64,000 nt of DNA from contig CALNVZ010000174.1 of the NCBI GenBank assembly GCA_940671915.1, positions 20,447,456 through 20,511,455 on the forward strand, in the 5' to 3' direction. The stretch comes from Paracentrotus lividus. Lineage: Eukaryota; Echinodermata; Echinoidea; Camarodonta; Echinidae. How positions within the stretch are numbered: the stretch's first letter is position 1; each line of letters starts with the position of its first letter. Below, piece by piece: positions 12,201-24,200 of the stretch. The translations under genes and the position numbers were made by a program. The notes under the pieces are model-generated. The model saw only the letters and a program-made list of their open reading frames with translations. It searched no databases and had not been told where the DNA came from.

Positions 12201-15200
12201 AACTTTAAACTTGGATCATGTATGCATATGGTAGGGAAATGAACTGATTAGAATTTGGGGTCAATGAGGTCAAAGGTCACAGAGGTCATTGTGTACATGA
12301 AAATGGCTCGTTTCTTGCGATAACTTAAGAACCGTTTGAGGGATAAACTTGAAACTTGGTCAATGTGCATATATGAGGGTCAATAAACTTATTAGATTTT
12401 GGGGTCATGAGGTCAAAGGTCACAGGTCATTGTGTACGTGAAAATGGCTCTCGTTCTTGCGATAACTTAAGAACCGTTGAGGATCAAACTTCAAACTTGG
12501 ATCATATTTACATATGGGAGGACAATGAACTTATCAGATTTTGGGCCATGAGGTCAAAGGTCACAGAGGTCATTGTGTACATGAAAATGGCTTGTTCTCG
12601 CAATAAACTTAAAAAACCGTTTGACGGATCAATTTCAAACTTGGGTCATATGTGCATATGGGAGGGACGATAAACTGATTAGAATTGAGTCATGAGGTCA
12701 AAATTCAAAGGCCACAGAGGACATTGTGTACGTGAAAATGCTTGTTCTTGCAATAACTTAAGAACAGTTTGATGGATGAACATCAAACTTGGGTCATGTG
12801 TGCATATGGAGGGACAATGAATTTATTATATTTTTGAGGTCATGAAGTCAAAGGTCAAGGGTCACAGACGTCATTGTATACATGAAAATGGCACGTTCTT
12901 GCTGTAACTTCTGAACCGTTTTATGGATCAACTTCAAACTTGGTCATGTGGGAGGAAAGATGAACTGATTAGATTTTGAGTCAGGACATCAAAGGTCACT
13001 GGTTATTTATGTAAATGACTCGTTTGTGCAATTTCTGAAGGACCTTTGACAGATCAACTTAAAATGTTTATCCTTTTTATTACATCAGTAGCCGTCCTTC
13101 CTGAGTTGGAAATAATTCTGATGATACAACTTTAATAGATTTTGGGTCAATATCTCAAAGATGTCTGGTATAAATGGATGTAAAATACTGCAACATGCGC
13201 ATGCCTTTTTTTTCCGATGTGGCAATACGGAGGCATGCCTTCCGACCGTGCGCGGTCGAAGATTCATCTAGTTTTGTTTATTTTTAAAAATTTATTATGT
13301 CTTGTTTTACCAGGGTGATTCTGTCTGTGGGATTAACACTGTTATACTTTTATCACTTTTATGGCCGGAGGGGANNNNNNNNNNNNNNNNNNNNNNNGAT
13401 TAAACTCTTGACTCATTTGCTTGTTAACTGCCACACTATGGGCTGTAATAAAAACCATTTCTCCCAACCATTCTCCTTATGCCATTTCAGCCCTACATGA
13501 ATGGTGGTTTTGCAAACAGCAGTTTTGAGATGACTGGGCTTCAGAGTGCAATATATGTGGATGGACCCATCAATGATCCTCTTCATCAAGGTGTGTTACA
13601 GTTCCAACTCATTATTCCCCTAAAGGAATCATATATTTTCTCTTACAGTCCACTCCATTTATAATGAGCATGGATATAATAAGACTTTGTTATAAGAAGG
13701 CAATTCTCCAGGTCGGAATTCCAAGCATATGCACATAAGTGTATGTGCCTACATGTATTTGTTCAGTGAAGATTTGCTTCAACGACGTAAATGGCTTGGT
13801 CCAAGCATTTCATTGTAATAGGAGTGGACTTTACATGTATAAAGTTTGGCAGATCAACTCATAGTTTTAATAAAATCAGTTTTATTTATTTATTTTTTGT
13901 TACCAGAAATAATGATTACGATTGATGGTTGTTATTTATTTCCTTTAGACAACTATTGGACTGTAGAACTGGCCCTGCCTCTTCAGAGTCTTGTGACTAA
14001 TGATACCGTAGCAAGGGCTCCCCCTAAGCATGGAGACCAATGGAGAATCAATTTTAGCAGGTTTGTTATTATTTGGAAAATTCTGTTTGTTAAGGAATCA
14101 AGTTTATGATTGCTAGCAGTGCTTGGTTCTAACAAATTTTAGGCCTGGTCGGTCTAGCTTGGCACGGTTGTCGGGGTTTTAGACAATGCTCTGGCTCCCT
14201 ACTGAGATATTTATGAAAATGTTAAAAAAACTTGTGTAGGTCACCAGAGTGCGTATCAGGACATCTCCCCCAGAGGACAAGTCCCCCGGGGACAACTCCC
14301 ACAGGACAACTCCCCCGGTGGACAGCTCCCCCGGAGGGCAACTCCCCCGGAGGACATCTCCCCCGGAGAGCAACTCCCCCGGAGGGCAACACCCCGGGAG
14401 GGCAACTCCCCCAGAGGACATCTCCCCCGGAGGACAACTCCCCCGCAGGACAAGTCCCCCGCAGGACAACTCCCCCTGATGGACAACTCCTCCAGAGGAC
14501 AATTCCCTTGGTGGACAACTCCCCAGGAGGACATATTATTAGTATTACTGACCGTAAGACAAATCTATATGTATGACCATGCCCGAAAGGTGGTCAAATG
14601 TTGTTTTTTAAACAACCATCCCGTGGGAGAACAGATCCACATGGAAAACAAATGGAGGGCCAAATTGTTGCTACTCATTAACTTTTGCTGCATTTTGCAC
14701 TTTTTAAAAAAACGAAATAGCCATTCATGAAAATACAAAATCTTTGGCAATTTTTTTTTTTTGCCGAAGGGTGTTAACCTTAACCTGGGCAATTTTGCGA
14801 GCTTAAAGTCAGGGGGGGGGGGGCATTATGGCCCCCCTAAGATCTCGCGCGATTGCGACGAAAATTTGCATAAAGGTAGGGAATGACATGTACGCGGTTA
14901 TATAGGTAAATTTCACTAAATTCATAAATTTTAGTTTATATGAATTAATTATGCTAATTTATTCATGAAATCATACTTTTTGCTCTAATTCACTAAATAA
15001 AGCTCCTAGAAGGCTAATTTTTTTGTGAAAATATTCTTTATATCATTCCTAAGAATTGTACACGAAAAAAATTCCTGTACCAAAATTGAATTCTTATGTA
15101 TTTTATTGTTTTTTTAATTTCTTATGTATTTCTTTGTTTTTTGACCTTTTTATTTTTATTGTTTTTTCGACACAATTCGTTCGTGAAATTATTTCGGCCA

Positions 15201-18200
15201 TAAATAGCATCAAATTAAATGACTCTTGTCATTTAATTTGATGCTATTTATGGCATTTATTTATGGCTATTTATGAAATCACGTTTTTGAGCCATTTTTG
15301 GTCTGACGAAAATTTTTGAAAATCGTGGAACGTCGTAACGGTACGCCCGATTTTCGTGAAAATAGTTTTAAAAGATGCGCAAGACTTAAAAGTAAAAAGT
15401 CTGCGAGCGGCGCGATCAAAAAAATTCACACAGTGGATTTATCGCAAAAAATGTTGAGGGGGGGCCATAATGGCCAGGTAAGTTAGGGTTAAAGTGTGGC
15501 AGCTTTAGAGGCACACTGCAATCGGAACCGAATTAGATCTCAGAATAGAAAGGGGGAATAAAATAAATAATGGAAGTTAAGGGAACTTATGGTTGTATCT
15601 CACTTCGCGGAGACGGATTTGGGACTACTTTGATAAGGTTTCGAAACTCCATGACAGAAAAAAAAAGTATCCGTCATGGAGACATCTACGATACTTTTTT
15701 TCCATCGCGGAGACGTCTCAAAATCCTTTTTTCCGTCGCGGAGACGTCTCGGAGATGTCTTCGCAACGTCTCCGCAGCCAAGCTACAAAAGAGTAGGTTA
15801 GTGTGTAAGGGTGGTATGTCACGTCTCCGCGACAGAAAAGAAAATTTCGTCTCCGCGACAGATAAAAAGTATTAGAGACGGATTTGGGACTACTTCAGAC
15901 TTTTCTTTTTTCATAAATTGTCGGAGATTCGGAGATGTCTCTAAAACTTTTTGTCTGTCGTGGAGACGAAATTTTCTATTATGTCGCGGAGACGTCTCTG
16001 TGAAGTGAGATACCACCCTTAGGGCATATCTACTCATATTCTTCGGGAAAAGGAAGATGTGGTCACAATCAAACTTAGGAAAGAAATTAATTTGCTCGAT
16101 TAGCAGCCGTGATTGGGTCCGGTCCTTTTTTTTTTCTTTCTTTTTTTTTTTAATTAAAGAAATGCTCAATTCTTAGGCAAGAAATAATGATTAAACAAAA
16201 TTAATTTTCATGGGAAAGGGGTCAACAGGGGTCAACCACCTACCGAGATCTAATATTTGCACCCCTTTAAAACCCACTTACCACTAATGGATATCAAATC
16301 TAATATCTGTTATACTGAATGCAATGCATAAACTCTTAAAGGGCTTGTTCAGGGCTTGTGTTTCAACATAGCTTCCAAAGAAGAGAACTACGAGTATCGT
16401 TCATTCCCGCTAAAATCCCATGAATTAGTATTTAACATAAAAAATTAGCAATTAAGCAACAAAGTGTAACCTAATGGGGTACATCCCCGTAAGGTTATCC
16501 CCATCCCCATTTGTCATACCAGATGGGTTGCGCCAGGAGAAAAGTACTGGAATAATTTAAAAAGAAAAGACAAACCAAAGGGGCATAAAATTGATATATA
16601 GGGCATTTAAAGTGAGAGGAGATGTCCTCTGGGGAAGTTGTCCTCCGGGGGAGTTGTCCTTCAGGGGAGTTGTCATCCGGGGGAGTTGTCCTCCAGGGGA
16701 GTTGTCCTCCGGTAGAGATGTCCTCTGGGGGAGCTGTCCCTAGGGGGAACTGTCCTCCGGGGACTCGTCCTCAGGGGGACCTGTCCTCCGGTGGAGATGT
16801 CCACTGGGGGGAGTTGTCCGGTGGGAGTTGTCCCTGGGGAGTTGTCCTCCAGGGGAAATGTCCTAAAACCACCAGAGTAATGGCAAGTAAGGCAGACTGA
16901 TGCTGATCAAGGTGGATTGACCCTGATTACCTTGCAGAGCTAGACTGACTATACATCAGAATAGCTTTTTTGGGGGGCTTTATCGAGTGGATTCATCAAT
17001 TGTGGGTACCTAGCATCAGCAACCTAGGTCACAGCATGATTGACTTACCAACAGCAGTGGTTAGCACTCAAGTAGAAGAAGGAAAATGAGTGAAAGGATT
17101 TTTTTTCCTGTCAAATCCCACATATTATTCTATCAAGTGACTTCGTTAATGGTTATTTTACTTTTCCAAAATTATGTTTCTTTTGATATATTTTCAGTAG
17201 GTTTATATCCTTATTACCCCCACATTAATGTGTATTTTTGTTTTATACTGCAAATATAATCTTGTTTATTTATAATTTTTTTACAGGGTGGAATGGCATG
17301 TTAAAAATGTGGATGGACATTATGAAAAGGTAAATAAGATGGCAAAGCTTATCATGGGTTAAGTTTTTAGTTTTGGTGGTTTCAAAGCCATTTTTTCCTC
17401 AGCACACCTTTTAGCAGGGCTTGAAAATGTATTTGCATGGGAGATCGTCTCGGGAAAAAACAGTATTGAAATAAAACTTTAATATGTATTTTTAGAATAC
17501 ATTATACAAGTGTTAAAGTCAATCAGTCACTTTTCTTCTGATTAAATATTTCACTACTGTTGAGATATATGAGTTTTATATGCCAAACATTCCAGTGCAT
17601 TTTATCTACTGGAAGAATTAAAATTATCCCTCGTTAGCAATGCACAGCTGGTATAATCAAGGAGCTTCAAAAAGCTCCTTGGTATAATGCATTATTTTTT
17701 TTCAACGTCCCTCATTAGCGGTTTATATTAAAATTCTGTGAAATGCAAAGATTTTGTCTTTTTACTTTCAAAGTTCTCTTTAGTGATGGTAATGATATAA
17801 AAGTATAGTATAGTTTATTCAAACCAAATCAAACTCAATAGTGATACAATGCATAACATCAAAGAACTTAGAATGATAGGTTTGGGACCCCCTAGAGCTA
17901 CCTTCTAGCAAGGTGCTTGGGGTTAAAAATAACATAGATAGATTCAAGGTGTGCATGGGGCCCTCATAAGTACATAGTTATGAGAAACTTAGTGGCTACC
18001 CTTTGGTACATAAAAATGATCTTATCAAATTACTATATTATTATATGTATAAACTAGTGTGACAGCTCCTCTCAACAATCAATTCGTACCAACTTGTTTG
18101 TGGACTTTATTATTGCTATTCCTCGTGCCATAATCTTGGATCTCTATTTTTTGTTATAAGTAATGGTTTCTATTTTTAACTAAATTCTTCTCCAGTGGAT

Positions 18201-21200
18201 AACAACTTTCCAGATTCACATTGAATCGGTTGTCTGTTCAGTGGACTGCATGAGTTATTATGAAACTTGTCACCAGTGATATTTCGATGTAACGGCTTTG
18301 TATATAAACAAAGTATCTATTCCTTACATATAAATCGGAGAGTCTTTTTTAAGAGATTTTATGACGAAAAACATGATATCGTAGTCTTCTTATCGTGCAA
18401 AATCACAATTTTTCTGTTATTGGGATTTGCAGAAAACCTGGTTCAAGCAAACAACAGATACACGCTATGTTTTGACATTCCTGGATATTCTCTTTTACAA
18501 ATTTGTAGATCCAATAAACGAGGTTGGTGGTCGGTATTATTATACATCAGACGATTGGTATCGATTACCTAATTGCGTGATGACTTATCTGGGAATAATG
18601 CTGGTTTTGGAAAGTTTTTTTGTAGAAGTCGTCATGGATAATGTCAAATCCATTGTTGGCGTAGTGTATATAGAAGCCACCTGATAACAGTATCCTTCGT
18701 ATCATTCATCATTTGATCACATATGCAAATTATTGACAGAGAAAGGAAAAGATGCTCTATCTTATTGGGTGATTTTTTTAATATCATTTGATAAACTGAT
18801 TTCTGATGCAGAGTAAAAGATTTTGTTTGATTTATTAACATCTTTCGGAATTATTTGCTTGATAACAAAAACCGGACTCGTATTACTTCTTTCAACTTCA
18901 ACATTTTGATAATAATATTTTCACAAATTGTATCCAGATGATTTTGATTGTGGATCTTCTGCTCAGATTTTAACTGATCATATGCCCATTTTTAGCATTA
19001 ATAAGGGATAGTCTCTTACAAAGGAAAAAGTTGAAGATAAAGTATATAGACGTGTTAATTACAAATGGAAGAGTTGAAAAAATTTAATCCAAGATTCTTG
19101 TTTGCTCACTGCTTGGGTTCTTTACTTTATAATATGATTAATGCAGATGATAGTTACAACAAGTTCTTTACATATTCAGTTAACGTGTATGAATCTCATT
19201 CTTTTCCTCTTGTTCAGTTGAGTAGGAAAAAAGAAATGCTCCAAGTAAGAAACCTTGGATCACCCAAGGTCTTCTGAAATCTATTAATCATAAAAACAAG
19301 CTTTACTGCTAACATATATTAGACATTAAAAATGAGGTGAATAGAAGGAAATTAATGTAGACTATAAAAACACATTGACTAATTTAGTCCGCAATAAATA
19401 AAAAAACATTATTATGATGGATGTTTTCTAGAAATTACACAGAGGGACATTCGGAAGACTTGGTATCATATTAATGATTTACTTGGTAGAGGAAACGTGA
19501 TCCCATACCAGATGAAATGTACCCATGGGGAAACGCACTTTGAAATCAAAAAAAAAACTTTTAGATAAAGCAAGAATATATTATAAGTATACTATAAATT
19601 TGCCTAGCAACAATAAGTATGAGAAATTCGCATGTCAGACATCATTTTCGAAAATTATTTGTTGGATCAGGGTAACCCATCCTCCTTATTTTTTTAGACC
19701 AACATCTGTACATGCAGATTATAACTTTGTCTTCGGCTTTCAAACCATCTAAGTCATTCTGCTTAGATTTTTGAATATTTCTCCTAGGATTATTAAAAGA
19801 TTGCATTCATTTTATGCAGATCCACTTTGTGACATATTCAATAAATCATCTGTCTCAAGGGGTAGTTCCCACAAGTTGAAAATAGCAAGGCTTCCAGTAT
19901 ACAAAAAGAATGACCGCAAATGCATTGCAGAATTATAGACCATGCATTGATTACCAATATTCTCAAAGGATTCAGAGAAAATAGTTTACTAAAAGATTGA
20001 ATGACTTTTGCAAATTGATAAATGATTTTGATCCCCCAGCAATTTGGATTCCCGTAAAAAATTGCTCCACTAGTATGGGTGTTTTAAATTTAGTAAATTA
20101 CAATAGTTACTGCCAATTGATGATTGGGAAGTATTGCCTTGGAAATTTTTTTTAGGACTGTCAAAAGCATTCGACACAATTAACCACCAGTATACTTCTT
20201 AGGAAACCTTGTACATTATTGGGTGTTCCGAGGTATAGCCCCTAAATTGCGTTTAAAAGTTACTAGAAAATCGATTACAATTTGTTGCTTTTAATGGTGT
20301 AAATCACAATCAAGGAAATGTAAAGTTGTGACCCACAGGGACTCTGTCCTTGGCCCATTGTTGTTTTTTGATTACATTATATGTTATCTGTCAACTTCGT
20401 TCTCAATGTATTTACATCATCTTCTCTTGCTGACGATACTTGTTATTATATTCTCACAAGAATATTCATACTCTAATGCAGACAGTTAATACAATGAAAT
20501 TAGCAAAAATTTGCATGGTTTTGCTTCTAACAAACTATTATTAAAACACCGGTTAAAAACACAAATAGCTATTATTTAGCGACTAGAGGAGGGTGATCCC
20601 TGCATGCATGTTAATTTACTTAGTTGTTGCCCGTAATCAACCAGATCAACTGCAGATCAGACATGTGCAATTCTTGGTGTTACGATTGATAATATGTATC
20701 ATGGAAAAAGATCACCTTGATAAATTATGTACTAAAGTGTTCTCGAAGTTTGGAATTAATATCCAAACTTCGTTATTTCCTCCCCAGCAGACCCCTAGTT
20801 ACTTTATACAATGCCCTATTGTCATGCAACCTCATTTGATGTGACTGCAATGGATTGCTTGGGGACACACATTTAGGACCCATATACATAAATTGCAAGT
20901 TCTTAAAAAAAAAGTTGTTTCAGATACATAACATATTCAGATTTATAGGTCCCCAAAACCAAAGTATCTTCCTTTTTTTTATTTTTACAACTGCCAATTT
21001 TACCATTTGATGAAATGGTTTCCTCTTAAATTGTGTTACATTATGTTTAATATCGATCGGCCAGTATACATTTTTGGCGATGTGTCGTGGAAAATTCTTC
21101 AATCCATCATTATCATACTCGGTCAAAGGAAACCTATCCAATAACCATTTGCGGAACCCAAACTGCCTTGAAATCATTTAGAATTAGGAGGGGGAGCGGG

Positions 21201-24200
21201 AGCGGTCTATGTGTTAAAGAATGAAATATAATTGACCCCCATGACATAAAAGATAGCCGTTACGACTGTCTGCTGGTTTGTAAAGTGATTGTGTGAAAAG
21301 AAAAAGACACGCCTCACAGGTACGATGTCAGGGTATACGTGAAGTATATGATATGTGTTTATGTTGTCGTTTCTTTTTTTGTTTGTTGTTTTGGCTTGTT
21401 TATTTTATATGATTTTACTGTTTACAGGGTTAAGGTAAGCTGTTGTGTGTGGTGTGGCTTATGTGGGATGGGGGGGAGATCCAGTAAGAGAAGGTGCGTA
21501 TAGTAAAATATAGTATATTGAGATTGAACCAAATCAAACGTCAAGAGGTATGACAACACGCAAGACTTTAACATAAGACCCCTTCGCACGCTGACCCGAG
21601 CATCCATGTTATGTAATTAAGAAGATAGACATTATTACAAGATAGAAGATACGAAACGCAGATACATGCTGAGCACAGAGCACGAACACACACACACCCC
21701 ACCTAACACCACACACCACACATCCAACTCTCATAAGTTACGCTCGAGTACTATGGAAGCATCCGAAATGATGAAAAGAAGGACCAATACCGTATATAAA
21801 CTTTAGAAGTCACTGTCTGATAGCTGTTTTATTGTTGCACTGTTCGAGAATCGAGAGGCGTAGTCATAGATATGAACAACTTTATTGTCGCGGATTCGCT
21901 CTGTCAGCGCATCAGTAGCTGTGCCGTATATCGCATACAGTGGCGTGGGTTTCAGTAAGTAGGGCAGATGTCTGCATGTGTTGGTGTTCGTGCTGCAAGC
22001 ATCTGGTTGGTTTGAGTGACTGTCAGATGGTAAGAGAGTTAATGTGATGACTCAGAGACAGCTTTTAGTTCAATATGTGAAAAATGTACAAGGAAGTATA
22101 GAGTGCTAACTTTTATGTAGGATGGGATAGTGGTAGATTTGTAGATATCATATGTAAGCCTGTTACCAATTTATTCAGCTATTCAACTCTCACCGTATAC
22201 TATACTCATGATGCTGTTCTATGCGTCGCGGACCACACTATATCAATGTCACTCAATGTATATTGCGTGTAACGAGCGTCTGAGCGCGTAGACTGGGCAG
22301 TGTTTAATCATCGATTGTTTTCGAGATAGTATCGTAGTCTTATGTTTGTGTGTTGCTTTGCAATGGTAGATTTTTCAGACAGATGTAGTGACAGTGTGAC
22401 AGTGAGACTTGGAATACTAGATGGTCAGACATATTGAGTGACGCATATTACTTATTATAGGGCGAGTTTGATGTGTTTAACGGCACCCGATAATGTATCC
22501 ATAAAAGAATATCTTATCTCATCGATCAAATGGTGTGCATTAAAGATATTACAGTGTATGCTAATACGTTCGGATTAGTGCTGTAATATTAAGACGCGTC
22601 GACAGTTCTGTTGGCGTATTTCCGTCACAAGAGTTTCATTACGTATAAGAGCGCTGATGGCTATGATAGAGGTGCGAGAGAAGGGAGTAGCCATGGTTTT
22701 GGGAGTGAAGTAATTCGACCTCAAGCAGTCGCTGAGGCCTGTGTGACCGGTGCCATGTTTGTGACAGCCGATGCGTGTTGGACGTACCTGTATCGTATGG
22801 GGGCTGGCGAGTGGTGTGGCGGTTTGATGGTCACGTGTCTCCTCGGCACGTGGGTGGTGCTGGTTGCGCATAGCTGGAGGGCATGAGCAGCACAAAGGGA
22901 GAGCAAAAGATCACTTGAGACAAACAGCCAGGAAGGCACCAGGAGACTGTCAAAAGCATTTCGCGCACCTGCCAGGACAAATATTGAAATGTATATCAGG
23001 TGGCGGCGTCTGGGGATGTGTGCATAAAGGGGGGGGGGGCGGTTCTAAGAAAGTGCGAAGTTTCAGATTTTGTACACCAATTTTTTTGTATACCGGCAAG
23101 TAGGGTAGAGTAGGAGTTCAGGTGGCAGTCTATGTAGAATGTTGTTCCCTTTTTTTTTCCTTCCCCCGCGCCCCCGCCGCGCCCGTTTTGTTTTTTTTGT
23201 TTTTGTTTTTGGTGGTGCATTAAGTTTGAAAGAAATGTTTGTCGTTTACTTGGGGAACCCAGGGCCGGCACCAGCGCCCCCAAAGAACGCATGACGCTGG
23301 ATATGATAGGGGCAGATGTTCCCCCCTCCGCAGGAGAAAAAAGGTCGGGAGGGGACATGGGGTCCACCTCCCCTCGCCATCGTGCCCGCCCCCCAGCCCT
23401 CGCCGGCAATGAAGAAGTAGTGGTTACTAAGTTGGTAGAAAACTAAATACGAAGGAGGAATATCGGGATTAAGGTGAGTTGCTAAAAGTGCGGAGTAGGG
23501 CGAATAGATTAGCGTAGGAAGTGAACTTTTTTTTAAGCAAGAGTTAAGGAATAGTGAAAATGACGGTTTGAAAAGGACTACAAGTCTAGACAGATGGCAT
23601 AGGTTAAGCAGTGGTAAGCGTCTTTTTAGATAATGATACTCGGATGGATAGTCAACTGCATACCGCTCAAGAAGATTACTTGGGTAGCCGTGAAGACCTT
23701 CAGACTTCTACGTTCATACGCGACCAGTGGAAACCTTCAGAAGATTATGCGAGTATTAGGCCTCCATCCCATGCCCGGTAAGGAACTCGACCTTTACACA
23801 TCCAGCCTCTAAATGGCAATACTTTCGAGTATTTGGATTGATAATCGACGGTAGGTTTATTAATGAGGTGGCAAAAAGAAGAGGAGAGAAAGTTCATGCT
23901 CAGGTAGAATGTTTGATTGTTATAATGATTTTTTAGGTTAACCACTGGGTAGAGTCTGGCGGGTGGATGGAAGTTGATTTCAGGAAAGAGGGTCTTCATG
24001 AGTTACATGACCAGTAGGTCCTAGCGAAAGCAGTGCAAAAAGAGAAAAAAAGAATACTATTAGAGTGCAGGTTGTGTGTGGGTTTTGTGTAGCACGGCTT
24101 AGCTGAAGAAAAAAAGAAAGAAGAAAGGGGGCTGGGGCCCGCGTGGGCTCCGCGTGGCGCCCTGTGAAAGCCCGAAAGGCGAGCCATAGTCGAAAAACCG

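Noticed and set aside
14179-14576. Overlapping open frames of 76-114 codons on both strands
   Set aside because: They are the six readings of a 15-16 bp minisatellite; all are Gly/Pro/Ser repeats with no splice or homology support.
22996-23409. 137-codon minus-strand frame
   Set aside because: GC-rich, biased composition made by G and C runs; no motif and no neighbours.
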